6,377 nucleotides of DNA, from positions 1 to 6,377 of the forward strand of contig JAKADW010000130.1 in assembly GCA_021820165.1 (NCBI GenBank). Direction: 5' to 3'. Made by a program: the position numbers and the translations under genes. The notes beneath the pieces are model-generated. The model was given only the letters and a program-made list of their open reading frames with translations. It made no database searches and had not been told where the DNA came from. This stretch comes from Bacillota bacterium (GTDB lineage Bacteria > Bacillota_E > Sulfobacillia > Sulfobacillales > Sulfobacillaceae). Each line of letters begins with the position of its first letter. Positions within the stretch are counted from its first letter, which is position 1. Shown here piece by piece: positions 1-6,209 of the stretch.

Positions 1-45
1 GCCGATTTGCAGAGCCCCCAAATGAGAATCAGTTTCTGGTAGCAT
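1..45 (-). CDS. N-terminus of a divergent gene, product unknown (partial)
   Basis: On the minus strand an ATG at 45-43 opens a frame that stays open to the window edge, 15 codons reading MLPETDSHLGALQIG. It is preceded by a strong Shine-Dalgarno sequence, AGGAGGG (complement of 52-58), six bases from the ATG. The frame is too short to recognise a family, and no function is proposed. The case for a real gene rests on the ribosome binding site and on a GTGAT-N4-GTCAC element at 136-149 that points toward it, as at the other three transcription units. It would be transcribed divergently from the mevalonate operon. Confidence 0.5.
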   Translation of the reverse strand, partial: MLPETDSHLGALQIG

Positions 46-135
46 GCAAAGCCCTCCTTCGTCTATTGGACACGCGATTAGTCAGACGTGCACGAGCGTC
101 CAACCTTACGATGGCTCAGCCACCCTATCTCGAAT

Positions 136-149
136 GTGACTTGGATCAC
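136..149 (-). promoter_or_regulatory. Crp/Fnr-like operator candidate, copy A (divergent gene)
   Basis: Read on the minus strand this is GTGATCCAAGTCAC. With its flanking bases it forms a perfect TGTGA-N6-TCACA (135-150), the classical CRP consensus. It ends 90 bases upstream of the minus-strand ATG at 45 and has the same orientation relative to that gene as copies B, C and D have to theirs. The regulator is not in the window. Assignment to the Crp/Fnr superfamily rests on the half-site only. Confidence 0.55.
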
Positions 150-256
150 ATATGGAATGGGGTCTTTCGTGTTGGTGGTCGCGGCTCCGTGGTTAGGAAG
201 CGGGGCGATATCCGCCCTTGACCATGAAGCTTCGCCCGATCCTGGGGAAGCACATT

Positions 257-270
257 GTGATTTTCGTCAC
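257..270 (+). promoter_or_regulatory. Crp/Fnr-like operator candidate, copy B (mevalonate operon)
   Basis: The sequence is GTGATTTTCGTCAC; with flanks it is TGTGA-N6-TCACC, 9 of 10 to the CRP consensus. It ends 62 bases before the ATG of the first operon gene. Its centre (263.5) lies about 43 bases upstream of the start site expected from the -10-like hexamer at 295-300. That matches the roughly -41.5 position of class II Crp/Fnr activators. Activation rather than repression is inferred from this spacing, helped by the lack of a good -35 box. Confidence 0.6.
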
Positions 271-294
271 CGTCTTCTTTGCGAGGCGTGAAAT

Positions 295-300
295 GATAAT
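295..300 (+). promoter_or_regulatory. -10-like hexamer of the mevalonate operon promoter
   Basis: GATAAT matches the TATAAT consensus at five of six positions and is followed about seven bases later by a plausible start site near 306-307. No recognisable TTGACA-like -35 element lies 15 to 18 bases upstream, where the sequence is C/T-rich. This would fit a promoter that depends on an activator at the 257-270 element. No experiment supports it, and a GATAAT hexamer can occur by chance. Confidence 0.4.
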
Positions 301-332
301 TCTACATCGGTTCCACAAGAGAGGGTTTGAAG

Positions 333-902
333 ATGCCAATTTATACGCGGCGTGGCGATAGGGGGAAAACACAGGTCATTGGAAGCGTCCGACGCTTCAA
401 GGACGATGCCCGTGTTCAAGCATATGGTAGCGTGGATGAAGCAGGAGCCATTGTTGGACTCGCACTTAGTTTGCTAGGAAGCGATGCCCGGTTTCAAGAT
501 ATCAGCACGGTTCTCATCGAGGTGCAGCAGACGCTGTGGGACGTCGGCGCGGACTTGGCGCGCGTTGAAGATACGAGACACCCTTATCGGACGAGTAGCG
601 AGGATGTTCAATGTCTGGAGCGCACCATCGATGAAATTGACAGAGAATGTCCGCCGTTAGAACGATTTATTTTACGCGGAGGCACGCCCGGCGCGGCATC
701 ACTACATTGGGCCTGCACGGTGGTTCGTCGCGCAGAGCGTGAGGCGGTCCACCTTCAGCAAATTGAAGCCGTTCATCCAATCGCCGTTCAGTATCTTAAT
801 CGTCTGTCAGACCTTTTGTTTGTGCTCGCTCGTGTGGTCAATGCTCGGGCTGGGCAGGCTGAAATCGAATACGTTCGCAGCGCACGCGTCTTTCACCATT
901 AA
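333..902 (+). CDS. pduO: PduO-type ATP:cob(I)alamin adenosyltransferase homologue
   Basis: This 189-residue protein belongs to the PduO/MMAB family, which transfers adenosyl from ATP to cob(I)alamin to make coenzyme B12. The ATG at 333 is chosen over TTG 327 because AGAGAGGG (318-325) sits seven bases before it. Family landmarks are the N-terminal ATP loop TRRGDRGKT (5-13), AYGSVDE (30-36) with Asp35, Phe112 before GGT (116-118), RRAER (132-136) with Arg132, and the C-terminal YLNRLSDLLFVLARVVN (154-170). Length matches the family, and residue numbers coincide with those I recall for Lactobacillus reuteri PduO. There the equivalent of residue 128 is an arginine that salt-bridges Asp35 across the subunit interface; here it is Cys128 (TGC at 714-716). 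The enzyme may therefore be weak or repurposed. It lies 26 bases upstream of mvaA and is probably cotranscribed with it. No B12-dependent enzyme is visible nearby. Confidence 0.87.
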   Translation: MPIYTRRGDRGKTQVIGSVRRFKDDARVQAYGSVDEAGAIVGLALSLLGSDARFQDISTVLIEVQQTLWDVGADLARVEDTRHPYRTSSEDVQCLERTIDEIDRECPPLERFILRGGTPGAASLHWACTVVRRAEREAVHLQQIEAVHPIAVQYLNRLSDLLFVLARVVNARAGQAEIEYVRSARVFHH

Positions 903-928
903 CCTATCACAGAGGAGGATTTACCTTC

Positions 929-2128
929 ATGACGTCGCGAGTGCCCGGGTTTTTCACGCTCCCAATGGAGGAACGGCTGCGTATCATTGCCACACTCTGT
1001 GACTTGACGGCGGAGGACGTGCAATCCTTGTTACCTGGCGGAGGACTGCCTTTGGATCAGGCAGATCGAATGATCGAAAATGCTCTCGGACTCTTTGCCA
1101 TCCCATTTGGGGTGGCCACAAATTTCCTAGTCAACGGTAAAAGCTATTTTGTACCCATGGTCGTTGAGGAACCCTCCATTGTCGCTTCGGCCAGCAACAT
1201 GGCGAAAATTGTTCGTAAGGCCGGCGGGTTCACGGCGAATGCCAGCGGCCGACTAATGATAGGACAAATTCAACTACTCCATTGTAGCGATTGGGAGTCA
1301 GCCCGTCAGCACCTGCTCCAAAATAAGGACAAGTTGTTGAACCGCGCTAATGACGCTCGTCCGTCCATGAAAGCGCGAGGAGGCGGCGCAAAAGATTTAG
1401 AGGTGAAGCTTCTGACGGTTCCCAGCGACAAAGATTGGCTTCCCATGCTTGTTATCCAAGTGACCGTTGATACCCGGGATGCAATGGGAGCGAATGTGAT
1501 TGACGGCATGATGGAAGCTATCGCTCCGGACGTGGAGACCATTACCGGTGGGCGTGTTTACCTAAGGATTCTCTCCAATTTCACCGCCCAATGTCTCGCT
1601 GAGGCTCATTGTCGAATTCCCGCGGAACTTCTCGCAACCCAAGGCCTGAACGGGGAGGAAGTGCGCGATCGCATCGTTCAAGCTTATGCGTTTGCAGAGA
1701 TGGACCTTTATCGAGCGGTAACCCACAACAAAGGGATTATGAATGGCATCGATGCTGTGGCTGTCGCGACCGGTAACGACTGGCGGGCATTGGAGGCGGC
1801 TTGCCACGCGTACGTGGCCAGAAGCGGGCAATATCATTCCATGACCCGGTGGGCTATTGCAGAGAACGGAGATCTGGTGGGCGCTCTCGAGCTACCTATG
1901 CCGGTGGGGACGGTCGGGGGTGCAATCAGTATCAATCCGGCGGCCCAAGCCGCATTAAAAATTCTTCATATATCCCGTGCAACGGAATTAGCGGAAGTGA
2001 TGGTATCGGTGGGGTTGGCGCAAAATCTTGCTGCTCTCCGGGCGTTAGTCACTGAGGGTATTCAACGGGGTCACATGGCCCTTCATGCCCGCGCTCGACA
2101 GTCCTGGATTTCGGGGGTGAAGTCGTGA
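929..2128 (+). CDS. mvaA: Hydroxymethylglutaryl-CoA reductase, class II
   Basis: The 399-residue protein interconverts HMG-CoA and mevalonate using NAD(P)H. Next to the three downstream kinase/decarboxylase genes it should act in the synthetic direction. Landmarks in order are ENALG (50-54), VVEEPSIVASAS (78-89) with catalytic Glu81, the nucleotide-binding DAMGANV (184-190), THNKGIMNGIDA (265-276) with Lys268, TGNDW (281-285) with Asp284, and GHM (381-383) with His382. These correspond to Glu83, Lys267, Asp283 and His381 of the Pseudomonas mevalonii enzyme. The soluble, membrane-anchor-free form and the length are those of class II. The ATG is preceded by GAGGAGG (912-918), ten bases away. 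NADH versus NADPH preference cannot be read with confidence. The TGA stop overlaps the GTG of mevalonate kinase by four bases. Confidence 0.95.
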   Translation: MTSRVPGFFTLPMEERLRIIATLCDLTAEDVQSLLPGGGLPLDQADRMIENALGLFAIPFGVATNFLVNGKSYFVPMVVEEPSIVASASNMAKIVRKAGGFTANASGRLMIGQIQLLHCSDWESARQHLLQNKDKLLNRANDARPSMKARGGGAKDLEVKLLTVPSDKDWLPMLVIQVTVDTRDAMGANVIDGMMEAIAPDVETITGGRVYLRILSNFTAQCLAEAHCRIPAELLATQGLNGEEVRDRIVQAYAFAEMDLYRAVTHNKGIMNGIDAVAVATGNDWRALEAACHAYVARSGQYHSMTRWAIAENGDLVGALELPMPVGTVGGAISINPAAQAALKILHISRATELAEVMVSVGLAQNLAALRALVTEGIQRGHMALHARARQSWISGVKS

Positions 2129-3072
2129 TCCGAACAGGTCAAGGAGTCGGAACCACGCATGCCAAGGCTCTTTTGATGGGAGAACATGCGGTCGTGTATG
2201 GTTTCCCGGCCGTCGTCGTCCCGCTTTCCGATCTTAAGGTCCGCGCTTACGCTCGGCTCCGTAATGACAATAATTGGCTCACGTGTTCTTTCTACGCGGG
2301 GCCACTGGGAGATGCCCCACAGGAAGTGTCGGGACTTCAGCTTCTCATTAGCGCCGCCATGGAGGAACTCTCGTGGGACGGGTCGGTGGAGATATCCATC
2401 CAGTCGGACATCCCCCCGGGGTACGGACTCGGGTCGAGTGCTGCTGTCGCCGCAGCCGTGGCTCGAGCCCTTTACGATTTAGTGCGCCGAACTCCCTCAC
2501 GAGAAAAGTTGTTGGAGCTGGTGGGGGTTAGCGAGACGATATACCATGGGGTACCGAGCGGAGTCGATGCGATGGCGGCCATCAGCGATAAGCCCCTATG
2601 GTTTGTTCGCGGTCACCCGCCGATGCCCATTTCTATTGGCGCCCCCATGTTTTTGGTATTAGCCGCCACATCCCAACCCGCCAATACCCGGCAGATGGTG
2701 CAAAGGGTCCGGGGAATCCAAGAGCGATTTGGTCTTGGGGCGGGGCCCATTCATCGCATTGGGGCCTTAACAAGGGCCTCGCGAACAGCTCTGGAGCACG
2801 GAGATTACCCGTACGTTGGGGCCTTGATGACGGAAGTCCATCGAGAACTTGTTGCGTTGAACACTACGACACCGGCAATGGACCGCTTGATTACCGTGGC
2901 CTTGGGACACGGGGCGCTTGGTGCCAAACTGACGGGAAGTGGTGGGGGTGGTTCTATTGTTGTCCTCGTGCAAGATGCGGAGAAGCAGCGACAGGTAGCC
3001 GAGGGTTTGAAATTAGCCGGTGCCTCGGCTGTGTGGACCCCGACTTTCGGGGCTATTGGGAGGACGAATTAA
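2125..3072 (+). CDS. mvk: Mevalonate kinase (GHMP family)
   Basis: The 315-residue protein phosphorylates mevalonate to 5-phosphomevalonate with ATP. The three GHMP motifs are present: HAKALLMGEHAVVYG (12-26) with Lys14; IPPGYGLGSSAAVAAA (96-111), the phosphate loop; and KLTGSGGGGSIVVL (268-281). SETIYHGVPSGVDA (136-149) carries Glu137 and Asp148, spaced eleven residues apart as are Glu193 and Asp204 in human mevalonate kinase. The HGVPSGVD block separates it from the phosphomevalonate kinase further down. The GTG start overlaps the mvaA stop as GTGA, with GGGGGTGA just upstream, so translation is probably coupled. The length is typical of bacterial and archaeal forms. Confidence 0.94.
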   Translation: MIRTGQGVGTTHAKALLMGEHAVVYGFPAVVVPLSDLKVRAYARLRNDNNWLTCSFYAGPLGDAPQEVSGLQLLISAAMEELSWDGSVEISIQSDIPPGYGLGSSAAVAAAVARALYDLVRRTPSREKLLELVGVSETIYHGVPSGVDAMAAISDKPLWFVRGHPPMPISIGAPMFLVLAATSQPANTRQMVQRVRGIQERFGLGAGPIHRIGALTRASRTALEHGDYPYVGALMTEVHRELVALNTTTPAMDRLITVALGHGALGAKLTGSGGGGSIVVLVQDAEKQRQVAEGLKLAGASAVWTPTFGAIGRTN

Positions 3073-3073
3073 G

Positions 3074-4063
3074 GTGCATCGAGGGGTTGCCCAAGCTCAT
3101 ATCAATATTGCGCTAGTCAAATATTGGGGCAAGCGTGACGCGCGCCTCAACCTTCCTCTGAACGGTAGTATTTCTGTTACTCTGGACCATTATTTTGTCA
3201 CCGCCTCGGTTGTCTTAGTACCGGACCGGCCGCACAACACTGTGCTGGTGAATGGTGTGCAGGCCTCAGGGATCGAATATGGACGCGTCTCAGACTTTCT
3301 CGATCGGCTGAAACAGGTTGCCGGCGTAAGTGGGGGAGCCCAGGCAGAGACGACAGCGAACGTTCCCATGGCATCGGGCCTTGCGTCCTCATCGGCGGTA
3401 TTTGCTGCTTTGACAAAAGCGTTTGCCGTGTCGCTTAAACTTTCCTGGTCTGACACAGATTTGTCGCGTCTTGCACGTTTAGGGTCTGGGTCGGCCTGCC
3501 GGTCCGTCCATGGAGGATTTGTGGAGTGGACCAAAGGGAGCCGTCCAGATGGACAGGACTCCTGTGCCGTACCATTGGCGCCGCTTAATAGTTGGCCATC
3601 ACTAACGGTCCTTGTGGTGAAGGTTGAGGCAGGCCCAAAGGCGGTGTCCAGTCGGGACGGAATGCAGCGGGTGATCGACACGTCCCCGTTGTATCCCGGC
3701 TGGTTGGCCAGTGTCGACGACGATTTGCGCAGGGCTCGCGACGCGATTGCCCAGAAGGATCTAACCCGATTGGGGTTAGTAGCCGAATCTAATGCACTTA
3801 AGATGCACGCCACGGCGCTTTCGGCGAAGCCCCCGATTATTTATTGGACTGGTGCCACCGTGTCGGTCATCCGTCGCGTACAAGAGATGAGAATAGCGGG
3901 ATTGGAGGCGTATGTAACTATCGATGCTGGCCCTCATCCGATCATCTTGGCGGACAAGCGCCACGCCCAAGACATTGCCGACCGATTGTCTGAAATTCCG
4001 GGGGTTGCCGAGGTAGTCGCGACCCGGCCGGGTCCTGGAGTTGAGGCGGTTGCTCCGATATGA
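3074..4063 (+). CDS. mvaD: Diphosphomevalonate decarboxylase
   Basis: The 329-residue enzyme converts mevalonate 5-diphosphate to isopentenyl diphosphate in an ATP-dependent decarboxylation. Motifs: AHINIALVKYWGKRD (8-22); the phosphate loop MASGLASSSAVFAAL (99-113); ARLGSGSACRSVHGGFVEW (134-152) with Arg143; VSSRDGM (191-197); and YVTIDAGPH (280-288) with catalytic Asp284. Numbering runs parallel to the Staphylococcus epidermidis enzyme (Arg144, Ser192, Asp283). Presence of the Asp and of the Ser/Arg residues supports a true decarboxylase rather than a mevalonate 3-kinase. The GTG at 3074 is chosen because GGGAGG (3058-3063) lies ten bases upstream and the motif-bearing N-terminus begins at once. 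An in-frame GTG at 3020 would add 18 poor residues inside mvk. The usual DAGPN reads DAGPH. One base separates it from the mvk stop. Confidence 0.94.
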   Translation: MHRGVAQAHINIALVKYWGKRDARLNLPLNGSISVTLDHYFVTASVVLVPDRPHNTVLVNGVQASGIEYGRVSDFLDRLKQVAGVSGGAQAETTANVPMASGLASSSAVFAALTKAFAVSLKLSWSDTDLSRLARLGSGSACRSVHGGFVEWTKGSRPDGQDSCAVPLAPLNSWPSLTVLVVKVEAGPKAVSSRDGMQRVIDTSPLYPGWLASVDDDLRRARDAIAQKDLTRLGLVAESNALKMHATALSAKPPIIYWTGATVSVIRRVQEMRIAGLEAYVTIDAGPHPIILADKRHAQDIADRLSEIPGVAEVVATRPGPGVEAVAPI

Positions 4064-5154
4064 ACTTTTTGACGGTGCGAGTCCCCGGGAAATTGATGTT
4101 GATGGGTGAATACGCCGTGACCGAATTAGGACACCCCGGCGTAGTTGCGGCCATCAATCGCTACCTTCAGTGCCAGCTACGCGCAAGCCCGCGGTTTTCC
4201 CTGACATTTGGAAGTGCTAGGGGGCTAGTAATAAGCGCGGACACGTGGGATGACTTGCTGAACCATCTGTGTGCCGACTCAGCCTTGCGATTTTCCGCCG
4301 AATCGGTCCGTATTTTGGACCACTATTTCCGCGATACGGGGGTCCTGCCCCGCCCATTTGAGCTACGGGTTACCACCGACCTTCAAGCCCCGTCAGGAAA
4401 GAAGTATGGACTGGGATCAAGTTCGGCATTGACAGCGGCTATCGTCGCTAGCCTACTCACGTGGACTCTGTCTCGTTCGGTGGACAAAGAAAAGATTTTT
4501 AAATTGGCCGCCTTGGCCCATCTTGCCGTCCAACCGCGGGGGTCCTTGGCCGACTTAGCGGCCGCCGTCTTCGGCGGCGTCATATGTTATCAACGTTTTG
4601 ACGCCCCGCGCGTCATTCGATGGCGCACCGGCCAACGCCTTTCCACCCTCGCGGAGCGTCCTTGGCCAGGCCTCATGGTAACCCCACTAACGGTAGATTT
4701 CCCCGTTCCCTGGCGGGTCGGCTGGACGGGAAAGACTGCCTCGACGCCTAAAATGTTAGACCAGGCCGTTCAGTTTCGTTGTGCCCACCCCAAGACCCAT
4801 GCCGATTTTTTGGCGCGCAGTGACGCCGCTGTCAGGGAGTTTGTCGGGGCGCTCAACACCCATAGTGGTCGTGGGGTTCAAGACGCCGTACGCCAAAATC
4901 GCCACGCCTTAAAAGAATGGGGGACCCGGGCGCAACTCGCAATCGAAACGCCAGCAATGCAAAATGCCTTGGATCTGGTGGAATCCTGGGGTGGTGCGGG
5001 AAAGTCTTCAGGGGCAGGAGGAGGCGACATCATCGTGGGGTGGATTAATCGTGCCCAGCAGGAGGGCCTCGGCCGCGCCTGGGATGGTCTAAACATTGAA
5101 ACGCTATTCGTGAATGTCGACGTGAAAGGCATGACTGTACAGTTTGGTGAATAA
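4060..5154 (+). CDS. mvaK2: Phosphomevalonate kinase (GHMP family)
   Basis: The 364-residue protein phosphorylates 5-phosphomevalonate to the diphosphate, the step between mvk and mvaD. Evidence: VPGKLMLMGEYAV (8-20) with Lys11; KKYGLGSSSALTAA (114-127); GSLADLAAAVFGG (161-173) with probable catalytic Asp165; GWTGKTAST (221-229), resembling the WTGxPAST block typical of bacterial phosphomevalonate kinases; and the C-terminal glycine motif GAGKSSGAGGGDIIVG (312-327). The length fits the family. Its ATG overlaps the mvaD stop (ATGA). GAGGCGG (4043-4049) is a moderate ribosome binding site, so translational coupling is likely. The loop reads GSLAD, where a small residue is more common at the third position. 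I see no terminator after the gene. Confidence 0.93.
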   Translation: MNFLTVRVPGKLMLMGEYAVTELGHPGVVAAINRYLQCQLRASPRFSLTFGSARGLVISADTWDDLLNHLCADSALRFSAESVRILDHYFRDTGVLPRPFELRVTTDLQAPSGKKYGLGSSSALTAAIVASLLTWTLSRSVDKEKIFKLAALAHLAVQPRGSLADLAAAVFGGVICYQRFDAPRVIRWRTGQRLSTLAERPWPGLMVTPLTVDFPVPWRVGWTGKTASTPKMLDQAVQFRCAHPKTHADFLARSDAAVREFVGALNTHSGRGVQDAVRQNRHALKEWGTRAQLAIETPAMQNALDLVESWGGAGKSSGAGGGDIIVGWINRAQQEGLGRAWDGLNIETLFVNVDVKGMTVQFGE

Positions 5155-5170
5155 ATTGCCGTTCTTGGTG

Positions 5171-5184
5171 GTGATCCTGGTCAC
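5171..5184 (+). promoter_or_regulatory. Crp/Fnr-like operator candidate, copy C (DUF2249 gene)
   Basis: GTGATCCTGGTCAC lies in the 101-base gap between mvaK2 and the DUF2249 gene and ends 71 bases before its ATG. With flanks it is GGTGA-N6-TCACG, 8 of 10 to the CRP consensus. It suggests that the small gene has its own regulated promoter and does not depend only on readthrough from the operon. I could not see a convincing -10 hexamer at the expected distance. Confidence 0.5.
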
Positions 5185-5255
5185 GATGTTCGACGAGAGC
5201 AAACCGCATGCTCTTCATGGACAGAGATTTCAAAAAATAGGAGGTATCGTTTTCC

Positions 5256-5489
5256 ATGTCTGAGCCAGTGATTATTATCAATTGGCCATTGTTGCCCCCA
5301 CCTGTGAAGCATCAGGCCATTTTAGGGACACTGGATGCCGTTCCCCAAGGCTTTTCAGCCCTCTTGATTAACGATCACGACCCCAAGCCTTTGTTGTACC
5401 AGTTGGATGCTGAACAGCCTGGAGCGTTTTCCGTCGAATATCAAGAATCGGGGCCGACGCGGTTCGCGATTTTATTGGCACGAAACTGA
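5256..5489 (+). CDS. DUF2249 domain protein
   Basis: The 77-residue protein consists of a single DUF2249 domain. The hallmark is INDHDPKPLLYQLDAEQPGAFSVEY (38-62, key residues His41, Asp42, Pro43, Lys44, Pro45), followed by ESGPTRFAILLARN at the C-terminus. No signal peptide or membrane segment is seen, so it is probably cytosolic. The biochemical function of the family is unsettled. From memory, its members often occur next to nitric oxide, nitrite or hemerythrin-type genes, which hints at a redox or nitrosative-stress role; that is inference only. An excellent ribosome binding site, AGGAGGT (5239-5245), lies ten bases before the ATG. The gene has its own leader with operator copy C and ends just before a two-way terminator. 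It has no visible tie to isoprenoid chemistry. Confidence 0.88.
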   Translation: MSEPVIIINWPLLPPPVKHQAILGTLDAVPQGFSALLINDHDPKPLLYQLDAEQPGAFSVEYQESGPTRFAILLARN

Positions 5490-5496
5490 AACTAAA

Positions 5497-5529
5497 AAAT
5501 CAGGGGTGTCTTGGCGCCGCCCCTGATTT
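5497..5529. terminator. Bidirectional intrinsic terminator
   Basis: AAATCAGGGG (5497-5506) and CCCCTGATTT (5520-5529) form a perfect 10-base-pair stem with a 13-base loop. The run of A at 5494-5499 becomes a T-tract on the minus strand, making a strong terminator for the AhpD-like gene. On the plus strand the tail is TTTCATTAT, a weaker but usable terminator for the DUF2249 gene and any readthrough from the mevalonate operon. It sits exactly between two convergent genes. Confidence 0.88.
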
Positions 5530-5531
5530 CA

Positions 5532-6011
5532 TTATCGCGCCAGGTCTGGTCGGTAAGTGCCGGGCTGCTCGGCTTTCAGGCTAATGGCCCAGCGGTTCCA
5601 CGCATTAATTGCGATGACCGCCGCAGTGAGCGCGGCAATCTCACGGGGACTGAAGTGCTCTTTGAGAGGAAGGTAAGTGGCCTCGGGCACTCTCCCAGCT
5701 ATAGCGGTAACGGCCTCCGCCCACTCCAGCGCTGTACGCTCACGCGTGGAATAAAAAGGTGCTTCGGGCCACGCGGACAGGGCATAAATGCGCTGCTCGC
5801 GTTCTCCGGCATTTCGCGCTTCCTTGGTGTGCATGTCGAGGCAGTAGGCGCACCCATTAATCTACGACACCCGGATTTTCACTAATTCAAGAAGATCCCG
5901 AGGGATTCCGGCGTGGTGGGCCACGGCTTCTAATTGCACCATGGCATCTCGCGCTTTAGGCAACACCGTGGTCCAATCGATACGCGCCGTTCCCTCAATA
6001 TTTTCACTCAT
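5532..6011 (-). pseudogene. AhpD/carboxymuconolactone decarboxylase-like gene with in-frame TAG
   Basis: The minus-strand frame runs from ATG at 6011 to TAA at 5532, 160 codons including the stop. It is open except for one TAG at codon 50 (5862-5864). The sequence around it reads LLELVKIRVS, stop, INGCAYCLDMHTKEAR, where family members usually have Gln (KIRASQINGCAYC), so a CAG-to-TAG change is the simplest explanation. The alkylhydroperoxidase (AhpD) residues follow: Cys54, Cys57 and His61, with Glu42 before the stop. Both ends look intact: an AGGGGAA ribosome binding site upstream of the ATG, an operator-like element further up, and a perfect terminator downstream. Restarting at ATG 5834 would give a 100-residue product without the CxxC, unlikely to be active. 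The gene would have been a cytosolic peroxidase-like, redox-protective protein. Alternatives are a recent nonsense mutation, a sequencing error or readthrough. Confidence 0.85.
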
Positions 6012-6209
6012 TGGCTATTCCCCTCGTATAAAGATAGCGGGCTTTCTATCTATCGGCATGCCATACTGTCGAGACGGCCGCGTGACAAACATCACAACTC
6101 CCGAAGCATGGCACTCTCAAAAGAGCCGGTGAGGCTGGGCATCAGCATCGGTGCATCCTGCATGGACCCGCAACCACGCAAGAAAGTCCTGTGATTCAAT
6201 CATTCCGAA
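6012..6209. other. Leader of the AhpD-like gene; no convincing gene
   Basis: This 198-base stretch lies between the AhpD-like start and the proposed omega RNA. It contains operator copy D (6082-6095). On the minus strand there is a weak promoter-like stretch: CTCGACA near 6066-6072, then GATAGATAGAAA around 6043-6054. An 8-base palindrome, GGCATGCC, lies at 6055-6062. A 28-codon minus-strand frame (6203-6117) has no ribosome binding site or recognisable content. I see no credible coding region on either strand. Confidence 0.55.
6082..6095 (-). promoter_or_regulatory. Crp/Fnr-like operator candidate, copy D (AhpD-like gene)
   Basis: Read on the minus strand this is GTGATGTTTGTCAC; with flanks it is TGTGA-N6-TCACG, 9 of 10 to the CRP consensus. 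It ends 70 bases upstream of the minus-strand ATG at 6011, nearly the same distance as copy C from its gene. It is closest to copy B: with two flanking T bases, the two agree at 14 of 16 positions. Confidence 0.55.

Noticed and set aside
88..291. 67-codon plus-strand frame starting with GTG, with a short hydrophobic segment
   Set aside because: It has no ribosome binding site and no recognisable family, lies in a divergent control region, and would contain both operator copies A and B. Chance frame most likely.
3020..3073. Upstream GTG start for mvaD
   Set aside because: It adds 18 residues with no family similarity, overlaps mvk by 53 bases, and has no better ribosome binding site than the GTG at 3074.
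3190..3813. 207-codon minus-strand frame inside mvaD
   Set aside because: It is a shadow of mvaD, whose catalytic motifs are continuous through this stretch. The minus-strand translation shows no family features.
5196..5214. Hairpin AGAGCA/TGCTCT as a terminator for the mevalonate operon
   Set aside because: The stem has only six base pairs and no T-tract follows.
6117..6203. 28-codon minus-strand frame upstream of the AhpD-like gene
   Set aside because: Very short, no ribosome binding site and no recognisable content, and it would overlap the proposed guide segment.
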